Shown in pieces: positions 1 through 6,003 of a stretch of 9,083 nucleotides of DNA. The DNA lies in NCBI GenBank assembly GCA_002427995.1, contig DIZV01000125.1:1-9083 (forward strand). Reading direction: 5' to 3'. Both the position numbers and the translations under genes were made by a program. This stretch comes from Chloroflexi bacterium UBA6019. GTDB lineage: Bacteria; Chloroflexota; Dormibacteria; Dormibacterales; Dormibacteraceae. The notes beneath the pieces are model-generated. The model was not told the DNA's origin and did not search any database. It saw only the letters and a program-made list of their open reading frames with translations. Positions within the stretch are counted from its first letter, which is position 1, and each line of letters begins with the position of its first letter.

Positions 1-433
1 CCGCCTCGGCGGCATCGCTGGCGGGCACGAAGAGCGCCTCCACCCCGCTTCGGCGGAGCGCCCGCGCCGCGACCAGGACGCCGTCGCAGTGGCGCACCGA
101 GCCGTCGAGGGAGAGCTCGCCGAGGAAGGCTGAGGCCGGCGGCGGAGGGACGCCGGCCAGCGCGAGGGAGATCGCGACCGCGATCGGGAGGTCGAACCCT
201 CCGCCCTCCTTGCGCAGCTCGGCCGGGGCCAGGTTGACCGTCAGGCGCTGGCTCGGAAAGGGCAGGCCGGAGTTGCGGATGGCGGAGCGGACGCGCTCCC
301 GCGCCTCCTTGACGCCGGTGTCGGCCAGCCCGACCAGGTTGAACCGGGTCGCGCCGGGGGAGGCGTCGGCCTGGACCTCGACCAGCTGTCCCTCGAGGCC
401 TCGGAGCAGGCAGGAGACGACCGCGGCGACCAT
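1..433 (-). CDS. comM: ComM/YifB-type Mg-chelatase-like AAA+ protein, N-terminal part (cut by left window edge)
   Basis: The 144 residues visible match the N-terminal domain of the YifB/ComM family. They begin MVAAVVSCLLRGLEGQ, continue with SPGATRFNLVGL and the hallmark KEARERVRSAIRNSG, then TVNLAPAELRKEGGFDLPIA and FLGELSLDGSVR. The ATP-binding motifs lie further on, outside the window. In naturally transformable bacteria ComM is a hexameric branch-migration helicase that helps integrate incoming single-stranded DNA; in many other bacteria its role is unknown. The ATG at 433 places the start exactly where relatives begin (15 residues through the LEG motif). No clear Shine-Dalgarno precedes it, but a TACGGT hexamer on the minus strand (448-443) ends 9 bases before the ATG, so a nearly leaderless transcript is possible. 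Relatives are often followed by dprA, which would lie beyond the left edge. The gene is divergent from the pilin gene. Confidence 0.9.
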   Translation of the reverse strand, partial: MVAAVVSCLLRGLEGQLVEVQADASPGATRFNLVGLADTGVKEARERVRSAIRNSGLPFPSQRLTVNLAPAELRKEGGGFDLPIAVAISLALAGVPPPPASAFLGELSLDGSVRHCDGVLVAARALRRSGVEALFVPASDAAEA

Positions 434-520
434 GTCGAGGCGACCGTATCCGGGAGAGCGCGCCAGGCGTGAGCAGCCCGGTTAAGATCGCTCCCGCCCG
501 AGCCGACCTTTCGGAAGCGA

Positions 521-548
521 CCGACATCGCCGGGTGGTCCGTTAGGCT
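521..548 (+). promoter_or_regulatory. Putative promoter of the pilin gene
   Basis: CCGACA at 521-526 (four of six matches to the TTGACA -35 box) is followed after 16 bases by TAGGCT at 543-548, which fits the TANNNT form of a -10 box. Transcription would begin near 555, leaving about 29 bases before the favoured TTG start at 584. This is pattern matching only. Confidence 0.35.
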
Positions 549-569
549 ACTTAAAGCAAGTGAGCTACG

Positions 570-575
570 AGGTGA
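570..575 (+). promoter_or_regulatory. Ribosome binding site that favours the TTG start of the pilin gene
   Basis: AGGTGA is fully complementary to the canonical 3' end of 16S rRNA and lies 8 bases before TTG 584. The upstream GTG at 560 has no comparable site in front of it. That is the reason for preferring TTG 584 over GTG 560. Confidence 0.5.
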
Positions 576-583
576 CGTGCAGG

Positions 584-793
584 TTGGGAAACCTGGCCGG
601 CAGGCTCCGTACCGGTCTGCACCGGCCGGTTGGCCAGGCCATGGTCGAGTACGGGATCATCCTCGCCCTGGTCTCGGTGGTGGTGATCATCGTGCTCATC
701 ACGCAGGGAACGCAGCTCCAGCACCTCTTCTCGAACGTCACCTGCTCCTTCAGCCAGTCCGGTTGCCAGGTGAGCCGCCCGCTCCCGGATTAG
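584..793 (+). CDS. Flp/Tad-type type IV prepilin
   Basis: A 69-residue protein (77 if started at GTG 560) with the layout of an Flp-type prepilin. It has a short basic leader ending in HRPVG, then QAMVEYGIILALVSVVV. Cleavage after that Gly puts Glu at +5 and Tyr at +6, the Flp signature recognised by TadV-type prepilin peptidases. One hydrophobic helix of about 22 residues follows, then a polar tail (THR/SER/GLN-rich) with two Cys spaced as CSFSQSGC that could form a disulfide. The mature protein would be about 52 residues, normal for Flp. Flp pilins assemble into thin Tad pili used for adhesion and, in Micrococcus luteus, for DNA uptake. No tad assembly gene is visible, so it may serve a machinery encoded elsewhere or be a lone pilin-like subunit. 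Its stop overlaps the stop of the convergent metallohydrolase gene. Confidence 0.72.
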   Translation: MGNLAGRLRTGLHRPVGQAMVEYGIILALVSVVVIIVLITQGTQLQHLFSNVTCSFSQSGCQVSRPLPD

Positions 794-1632
794 CCGAGCG
801 GCAGCGCCGGCTCCGGCGTCCACTCCCCCGCCCTCGAGACGTAGCCGGCCGGCTGCTCGGTCTCGTGGCCGAGCACCAGCAGCCAGCGATGCGCCGCCGC
901 CTCGTCCAGCAGGCGGCCCTTCTCCGCCAGCGCCCGGACCACGTCGAGGTCGCCGCCCGAGTTCCAGGCCCGGCGCAGATGGGGCCGGGTGCCGATGAGG
1001 TCGCCGGTCATCGCCACCGCCAGCTCGCCGGACCGGAAGACGACCACCTGGTTGCCCGGCGTGTGGCCACCGGTGAGCCGCAGCTCGACGCCGGGGAGCA
1101 CCTCGGCGTCGCCATCGACGAACTCGACCAGCCCGGCGTCCGCCACCGGCACGAAATCGTCCTCCAGGTAGGCGGCCCGGGAGCGCGGATCGCAGTCGAG
1201 GGCGAAGTCCCATTCGGTCCGCTGCACGAAGTGCTTGGCCCGGGGAAAGGTGACCTCCACCCGGCCGCCCTCGGAGCGCCGGGTGAAGCCGCCGGCGTGG
1301 TCCCAGTGGAGGTGGGTGCTGAGGACGACATCGACCTCGTCGGGCCGGATCCCGAGCCGCCGGAGCGCCAGCAGCGCCCCCTCCGGCTCGCGCAGCGCCA
1401 CCTGGCGCGCCCGCTTCTGGTCGAGCTTGGCCCCGATCCCGGTCTCGCAGAGGATCACCCTGCCGCCGCTGCGGACGACCATTCCGACGCAGGCCATCTC
1501 GACCAGGTTGTTTTCGTCGGCGGGCTTGTGACGCTCCCAGACGACCTTTGGCACGACGCCGAAGACCAGCCCGCCGTCGAACTTCATCCGGGAGGCGACG
1601 AGGAGGTGGAGCTCGAAGTCGCCGACTCTCAT
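790..1632 (-). CDS. MBL-fold metallo-hydrolase (lactonase/glyoxalase-II-like)
   Basis: A 280-residue protein with the complete zinc-ligand set of the metallo-beta-lactamase fold: THLHWDHAGG (His107, His109, Asp111, His112), GGHTPGN (His190), MTGD (Asp211) and LGHET (His256). The CETGIG stretch near residue 62 matches the beta-strand Asp/Glu-Thr-Gly that precedes the HxHxDH motif. Length and the early WERHKPADENN stretch resemble the single-domain AHL-lactonase-like or YtnP-like branch rather than RNase J/CPSF nucleases, since no beta-CASP domain is present. No signal peptide is seen, so it is probably cytoplasmic. The substrate cannot be told from sequence: lactone, thioester and phosphoester substrates are all known in the family. 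The ATG at 1632 follows a GGAG five bases upstream. The gene is divergent from the ABC exporter operon across 29 bases and converges on the pilin gene with overlapping stop codons. Confidence 0.88.
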   Translation of the reverse strand: MRVGDFELHLLVASRMKFDGGLVFGVVPKVVWERHKPADENNLVEMACVGMVVRSGGRVILCETGIGAKLDQKRARQVALREPEGALLALRRLGIRPDEVDVVLSTHLHWDHAGGFTRRSEGGRVEVTFPRAKHFVQRTEWDFALDCDPRSRAAYLEDDFVPVADAGLVEFVDGDAEVLPGVELRLTGGHTPGNQVVVFRSGELAVAMTGDLIGTRPHLRRAWNSGGDLDVVRALAEKGRLLDEAAAHRWLLVLGHETEQPAGYVSRAGEWTPEPALPLG

Positions 1633-1661
1633 GCCGGCTCCAAGGTTAAGCTCCGGGGTCA
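1633..1661. promoter_or_regulatory. Compact divergent promoter region between the MBL hydrolase and the ABC operon
   Basis: Only 29 bases separate the two start codons. They contain AGGTTAAGCT (1643-1652), which reads as a TANNNT -10 box on both strands: TAAGCT at 1647-1652 forward and TAACCT at 1648-1643 reverse, sharing a central TTAA. Each ends 9-10 bases before its start codon, so transcripts would be leaderless or nearly so. No convincing -35 box is visible on either side. The hydrolase also has a GGAG in front of its ATG, which would argue for a promoter further upstream on that strand. Confidence 0.4.
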
Positions 1662-2594
1662 GTGACGACTGAGCTCGCGGTCGAGACGCTGGGGCTGAGC
1701 AAGGATTACGCCAGCGGGCGCGGCCTCTTCGACCTCGACCTGGCGATCGCGCGGACGTCGGTTTTCGGTTATCTGGGACCGAACGGGGCGGGCAAGACGA
1801 CGACCATCAAGCTGCTGATGGCCATGATCCGGCCCACCCGGGGTAGGGCCCGGATCTTCGGTCTCGACTCCGAGAAGGATGCCGTGGCCATCAAGCGCAG
1901 GGTGGGCTACCTGCCGGCCGATCTGCCCCAGTTCGGCGGCCTCCGCGGCTCCGAGGTCGTCGCCTACCTGGCCGGGCTCCGAGGTGGCGTCGACCGCAAG
2001 CGCGTGGAGAGCCTCGCCCAGCGCCTCGACCTCGACCTCGGGCGCCGCTTTCGCGAGTACTCGAGCGGCAACAAGAAGAAGCTCGGGATCCTGATCGCTT
2101 TCATGTCCGCCCCCGAGCTGCTGATCCTGGACGAGCCCACCGGCGGCCTCGACCCCCTCATCCAGCAGGAGTTCTACCGGATCCTCGGCGAGGCTCGGGC
2201 CAACGGCTCGACGGTCTTCCTCTCCTCCCACGTCCTTTCCGAGGTCGAGCACGTCTGCGACCGGGTCGGCATCCTCCGCCGCGGCCGCCTGATCCGGGTC
2301 GCCGAGCTGGAGGAGCTGCACGACATCCACTTCCACACGGTCGAGATCGTCTTCGACGGTCCGCCGCCGCTCGAGAAGCTCGGGAGGGTGCCCGGCCTGG
2401 AGAAGCTGGTGCGCCAGGGAACCCACGTCGGCTTCACCCTCCACGGCGATTTCAACGGCCTCTTCCAGGCCCTGGGCGGCAGCAAGGTCGTCAACCTGAG
2501 CAGCCACGAGCCGACCCTGGAGGAGGTCTTCCTCGCCTATTACCGCGAGGTCGACGAGCACCCGGTCGGAACCGCCGGCGCCGCCCCGGCCTGA
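1662..2594 (+). CDS. ABC transporter ATP-binding protein (ABC-2 exporter type)
   Basis: A 310-residue ATPase subunit. It shows Walker A GPNGAGKTT (residues 39-47), a Q-loop region VGYLPADLPQFGG (Gln90), the signature variant YSSGNKKKL (about 133-141), Walker B LLILDEPTGGLDP (153-165) and the H-loop SSHVLSEVEHVCD (His190). The SGNKKK signature is typical of the ABC-2 subfamily that pairs with a separate polytopic permease. The last 90 residues form the usual extra domain, ending in EPTLEEVFLAYY. It would energise export by the permease encoded 15 bases downstream; the substrate is unknown, and relatives include antibiotic-resistance and lipid or polyketide exporters. Start GTG 1662 gives the standard short N-terminus. 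There is no strong Shine-Dalgarno; a TAAGCT hexamer ends 9 bases upstream. Confidence 0.93.
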   Translation: MTTELAVETLGLSKDYASGRGLFDLDLAIARTSVFGYLGPNGAGKTTTIKLLMAMIRPTRGRARIFGLDSEKDAVAIKRRVGYLPADLPQFGGLRGSEVVAYLAGLRGGVDRKRVESLAQRLDLDLGRRFREYSSGNKKKLGILIAFMSAPELLILDEPTGGLDPLIQQEFYRILGEARANGSTVFLSSHVLSEVEHVCDRVGILRRGRLIRVAELEELHDIHFHTVEIVFDGPPPLEKLGRVPGLEKLVRQGTHVGFTLHGDFNGLFQALGGSKVVNLSSHEPTLEEVFLAYYREVDEHPVGTAGAAPA

Positions 2595-2609
2595 CGCCGA
2601 GGCACCCTC

Positions 2610-4232
2610 TTGCTCCGGGTCGCGCTTCGGCAGTCGTCGATCGGGATCGTCGCCGTCTCCACCATCGGCGTCATCGGCGCCTCCATCCAGACCGGCGCGT
2701 TCATCACGGTTGCCGGCACGACGGCCGCCTCCCAGGCGGCCTTCGGTGCACAGACAACGGCGCTCGCCCGTCAGATCGCCTACCTGCTGCCCCTTCCCAT
2801 CCACCCGGAGACCCTGGCGGGCTACGTCCAGTGGCGGGTCTTCGGGGGACTCCCGCTCTACATCCTGATCTGGGTGACGCTGTCAGCCAGTGGAGCCGGG
2901 CGCGGCGACGAGGAACGAGGGCTCGTGGAAGCCTGGCTGGCGACGGGCGTCACCAGGACCCGGCTGCTCCTCTGGCGATTCGGACTCTTCCTTGCCGGCG
3001 CCCTCGTCTTCGGGCTGCTTACCGGCCTCGCGACCGCGGCCGGCGCCAGGGCGGCCGGGAGCCCGCTTCCGATCGCCGGGATCCTGGGCGAGGCGGTTGC
3101 GCTGGGCGCCCTGGCGGCATGCTGCTATGCGGTCGTGCTCGTGGTCGCCCAGCTGGTCGGCACCCGGAGGGTGGCCGGCGGCGTCGGCGGTGCGCTGTTG
3201 ACGGCGCTCTTCTTCCTCAACGGCATCGCTCGGACGGTGGACTACCAGGGCCCCGCGGTCTGGCTGAGCCCGTTCCACTATTACGACCGCTCGGACGCCG
3301 TCGCCCCGGGCGGCTCCGTCGACTGGCTGGCGACGGCGGCACTGCTCCTCTTCGCCGCCGCGCTGGTCGGATTGGCGGCTCTCCTCTTCTCCCGCCGAGA
3401 CATCGGCGCCGCGGCGTTCCGTCCTCCGGTTGCGGAGCGGCCGCCGCGGTACCTGCCCTCGGCCAACCCCCTGCTCCGGGTTCCGGTGCTCGCCGACCTC
3501 TTTACGCAGCGGGTCGGGCTGGTCGCGTGGGTTTGCGGCCTGGTGCTCTTCGCGCTCTTCATGACCTCGATCGCGGGCCAGACCGGCGAGTTCATGGCCA
3601 AGACGCCGGGGCTGGCGGGCTACCTCGCCGCCATCGGAGGCACCCGCGGCGTCACCCGCGCCGTCATCGGCTCGGCCGACTACTCGATCACCCTTGCCCT
3701 CCTCGCCGCCTACGCCCTGACGCTGGTCGCCCGCTGGGCGGCTGACGACCAGGAGGGGCGGCTGGAGATGGTCCTCAGCCAGCCCGTTCCTCGCTGGCGG
3801 GTCGTGGTGGAGCGGGTCGCCGTGCTGAGCGCCAGCTCGGTGCTGATGATCCTGGCCGTCTCGGTCGCGATCGCGGTCGTCGCGCCTTCGCAGCACGTCA
3901 CCCTCGGCACCCGCGACCTGGTCCGTGCCGGCGGGGCACTGCTGCCCTTCGGCCTCCTCTTCGGCACCGCCGGCGCCACGCTCACAGCTCGCTTTCCGCG
4001 GCTCGCCGTGGGCCTGCTGGGCGTTTACCTGGTGGCGTCCTACCTCCTCTTCCAGCTCGGACCCTTCCTCAACTGGCCGGCCTGGGTGGTCGACCTGTCG
4101 GTTTTCAAGCTCTACGGCAACCCGCTCGGGAACGGGATCGACTGGATCGGCCTCGGGGCGGTGACCGGGGTCGCCGTGGCCGCCTTCGGTGCCGCCCTCC
4201 TGCTGATGCGGCGGCGCGAGGTCGGCGCCTAG
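2610..4232 (+). CDS. ABC-2 type exporter permease, two-half polytopic membrane protein
   Basis: A 540-residue, very hydrophobic protein with roughly twelve predicted membrane segments in two homologous halves. Each half has a cytoplasmic loop of the same type: GRGDEERGLVEAWLATGV near residue 97-114 and ADDQEGRLEMVLSQPVPRW near 378-396. Each half also has a later LSPFHYY (219-225) or LSVFKLYGNPL (496-506) element just before its last helices. This duplicated layout matches single-chain permeases that serve a homodimeric ATPase in drug and secondary-metabolite exporters of actinobacteria. TTG 2610 is chosen because GAGG lies 7 bases upstream and it keeps the gene 15 bases from the ATPase stop. 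Eight in-frame downstream alternatives were not needed because the first helix starts at once. The DNA-ligase-like gene follows after 12 bases, apparently in the same operon. Substrate unknown. Confidence 0.88.
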   Translation: MLRVALRQSSIGIVAVSTIGVIGASIQTGAFITVAGTTAASQAAFGAQTTALARQIAYLLPLPIHPETLAGYVQWRVFGGLPLYILIWVTLSASGAGRGDEERGLVEAWLATGVTRTRLLLWRFGLFLAGALVFGLLTGLATAAGARAAGSPLPIAGILGEAVALGALAACCYAVVLVVAQLVGTRRVAGGVGGALLTALFFLNGIARTVDYQGPAVWLSPFHYYDRSDAVAPGGSVDWLATAALLLFAAALVGLAALLFSRRDIGAAAFRPPVAERPPRYLPSANPLLRVPVLADLFTQRVGLVAWVCGLVLFALFMTSIAGQTGEFMAKTPGLAGYLAAIGGTRGVTRAVIGSADYSITLALLAAYALTLVARWAADDQEGRLEMVLSQPVPRWRVVVERVAVLSASSVLMILAVSVAIAVVAPSQHVTLGTRDLVRAGGALLPFGLLFGTAGATLTARFPRLAVGLLGVYLVASYLLFQLGPFLNWPAWVVDLSVFKLYGNPLGNGIDWIGLGAVTGVAVAAFGAALLLMRRREVGA

Positions 4233-4244
4233 GGCGGACTAGTC

Positions 4245-5285
4245 TTGCCCGAGGTGTCCTCCAGCCCGGACCAGCTCTCGATCGAGGTCGGCGGGTTCCC
4301 GACCGTCATCCGCCCCATGCAGGCGGAGGCCGCCGAGGCGCCCTTCAGCAACAACGAGTACTTCTTCGAGGTGAAGTGGGACGGCCTCCGCTGCCTTCTC
4401 TTCGTCGGCCGCGACGGCGAGGTGCGGCTCCAGGACCGGGCTCTCCGCGACGTCACCTACCAGTTCCCCGAGTTCGGCAACCTGGGAGGCAACCTGCCGC
4501 CCGGCACCGTGCTCGACGGCGCCCTGGTGGTCACCGACGAGGAAGGACGGCCGGAAACGGGCTCCCTCCGCCGGCGCCTGGCGGGCCCGGCCGGGGGCGA
4601 CCAGAGGCCGGCCGCCTACCTCGCCTTCGACCTCCTCTACCTGGAGGGCCGGCCACTCCTCCGCAAGCCGCTCTACCAGCGCAAGAAGCAGCTCCACAAG
4701 GCCGTCGCCGCCGGCCGCCACCTCTACGCGCCTCGGCACATCGAGGGCGAGGGGGTCGAGCTCTACGAGGCCTGCCTCGAGCAGGGCCTCGAGGGGATGA
4801 TGGCCAAGCACCGCCAGAGCCTCTACGTGCCCGGCCAGCGAAGCCCCTTCTGGCTCCAGGTCAAGGCGGTCAAGTCCGACCGCTTCGTCGTCGTGGGTTG
4901 GATGGGCAGCGAGCCCTTCGACGCCCTCGTGGTCGCCTTCTACGAGTCGGGCCGGCTGCTCCCCTGCGGGACTGTCGGCGGCGGCTTCGAACCCGCCGTG
5001 CGGGAGGAGCTGGCCCGGCGGCTGCGCGAGCTACGGACCGAGGAGAGCCCGCTCGAGCCACCGCCGATCATGGTCTCCCCCGTCAACTGGGTCCGGCCCG
5101 AGCTGGTGGTGGCCGTCCGCTACTCGGAGTGGTCACCCGACGGGACGCTTCGCTTCCCGATCTTCGACGCGCTCCGGTCCGAGGTCCACCCGGCCGAGTG
5201 CACCCGGCAGCGGCCGCGGGTGGTCCTGGCCGGCCGCACCCCGCCCGACAGCCCGAGCTTCTACCTCACCCGGTTCCCCTTCTAG
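4245..5285 (+). CDS. ATP-dependent DNA ligase-like protein with altered catalytic motifs
   Basis: A 346-residue protein built like the ligase part of LigD or stand-alone LigC: an adenylation domain (about 22-208) and an OB-fold domain (about 213-315). Seen: motif I KWDGLR with the adenylation Lys44; IIIa AYLAFDLLYLEG; motif IV EGMMAKH with Lys188; an OB-fold region VVGWMGSE and WVRPELVVAVRYSEW. These identify the family. Three usually conserved charged residues are changed: motif III is LDGA (Ala93 for Glu), motif V is WLQVK (Gln205 for the first Lys of KxK), and motif VI reads RFPIFDALRSEV where relatives have R.P.F.GLR.DK. It may therefore adenylate but seal nicks poorly, or have another job. 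No polymerase or phosphoesterase domain is fused and no Ku gene is nearby. TTG 4245 is preferred because AGGGCGG lies 7 bases upstream; GTG 4254 is possible. Confidence 0.85.
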   Translation: MPEVSSSPDQLSIEVGGFPTVIRPMQAEAAEAPFSNNEYFFEVKWDGLRCLLFVGRDGEVRLQDRALRDVTYQFPEFGNLGGNLPPGTVLDGALVVTDEEGRPETGSLRRRLAGPAGGDQRPAAYLAFDLLYLEGRPLLRKPLYQRKKQLHKAVAAGRHLYAPRHIEGEGVELYEACLEQGLEGMMAKHRQSLYVPGQRSPFWLQVKAVKSDRFVVVGWMGSEPFDALVVAFYESGRLLPCGTVGGGFEPAVREELARRLRELRTEESPLEPPPIMVSPVNWVRPELVVAVRYSEWSPDGTLRFPIFDALRSEVHPAECTRQRPRVVLAGRTPPDSPSFYLTRFPF

Positions 5286-5999
5286 TCAGAGGCCGAGGGC
5301 CGACGGGAGGTCGCGGTAGTCGTCGATTACCGCGTCACCTTCGGGCCCCTCCCCCTCGTCGTCCCGATAACCGCGGAAACGGACCGCCCTCATTCCGAGC
5401 GCTTTCGCGCCGGCCATGTCGGTGAAGCGGAGGTCGCCGACATGGGCGGCGTTCGATGGGACCGCGCCGAGGGCGTCGAGCGCGCGCCGGAACATCTCCG
5501 GCCGCGGCTTGGTGACGCCCACCTCGTCGGAGAAGGCGAGGGCACCAGGCTCGAAATGACGGAGGAGGCCGGCGCGCTGAAGCCGGCCACGGAGGACACG
5601 GCCGACCATGAGGCCGGCGTCGGAGACGACGCCGAGGCGAATTCCCCGAGCCCGGAGGTCCGCCAGGGCGGCGGCGACGCCGGGGATGGGCCGGAGGTCC
5701 AAAGTGGGGTCGGGGTCCTCGACCAGCGCGCGCAGCTCGGCCCTCGCCTCCGCCGGCGCCTCCAGCGCAAGCTCGGCCAGGAGGTGGTTGATCACCTCGT
5801 CCGGGCCGAAGTGGCGGGCCTGCTTCCAGTGGGCGGTCTGAGCCTCGACACCGGCCTGGAAGGCGGCGTCCACGACCTCCGCGGAGAGCTCTGAGCGGTG
5901 GCGGCCGACAAATTCGCGGACGTGGCGGCGGCGGACCTCGGCATTGCCCTCGTGGATCTCAAAGAGGGTTCCCCAGAAGTCGAAGGTGACCGCCTGCAG
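5286..5999 (-). CDS. HAD-superfamily hydrolase, probable non-AUG (CTG) start
   Basis: The frame ending at 5286 encodes a complete HAD hydrolase of about 237 residues only if translation begins near 5999. Motif I, AVTFDFWGTLFE (nucleophile Asp7), motif II VVSDAG (Ser126), motif III TKPRPEMF (Lys164) and motif IV HVGDLRFTDMAGA (Asp189, Asp194) are all present, with a helical cap between I and II. The second motif I position is Trp instead of Asp, a variant (DFWGT) common in bacterial HAD proteins; substrate unknown. The first ATG, GTG or TTG is GTG 5873, which would drop the nucleophile. Between the in-frame stop near 6018 and motif I only non-standard starts exist. CTG 5999 lies 4 bases after the yraN stop, suggesting reinitiation; ACG 6002 or a +1 frameshift from yraN are alternatives. 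It ends directly against the ligase-like gene. Confidence 0.82.
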   Translation of the reverse strand: MQAVTFDFWGTLFEIHEGNAEVRRRHVREFVGRHRSELSAEVVDAAFQAGVEAQTAHWKQARHFGPDEVINHLLAELALEAPAEARAELRALVEDPDPTLDLRPIPGVAAALADLRARGIRLGVVSDAGLMVGRVLRGRLQRAGLLRHFEPGALAFSDEVGVTKPRPEMFRRALDALGAVPSNAAHVGDLRFTDMAGAKALGMRAVRFRGYRDDEGEGPEGDAVIDDYRDLPSALGL

Positions 6000-6003
6000 C
6001 GTC

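Larger units (their letters stand above)
434..583. other. Divergent intergenic region between comM and the pilin gene
   Basis: About 126-150 bases, depending on the pilin start. I see no small gene or clear hairpin here. It holds the putative promoter of the pilin gene and probably that of comM on the other strand. It contains several A/T-rich hexamers that stand out in this G+C-rich sequence: TACGGT on the minus strand (448-443), a GGTTAAG heptamer at 480-486, TAGGCT at 543-548 and CTTAAA at 550-555. Confidence 0.5.

Noticed and set aside
469..1665. 398-codon open frame on the plus strand across the metallohydrolase
   Set aside because: It is antisense to a gene with complete zinc motifs, is rich in Arg/Pro/Gly/His without any family motif, and such long open shadows are expected in very G+C-rich DNA.
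1659..2804. 381-codon open frame on the minus strand across the ABC ATPase
   Set aside because: Low-complexity Glu/Asp/Gly/Leu composition and no recognisable domain; it mirrors the codon pattern of the real ATPase gene.
4245..5285. Complete non-homologous end-joining locus (LigD with Ku)
   Set aside because: The protein has only the ligase-type domains, no polymerase or phosphoesterase domain, and no Ku gene lies in the window.
4376..5425. 349-codon plus-strand frame overlapping the ligase-like gene
   Set aside because: Arg/Pro/Gly-rich shadow in a different frame of the same strand, without motifs; the ligase-like frame carries conserved ligase motifs throughout.
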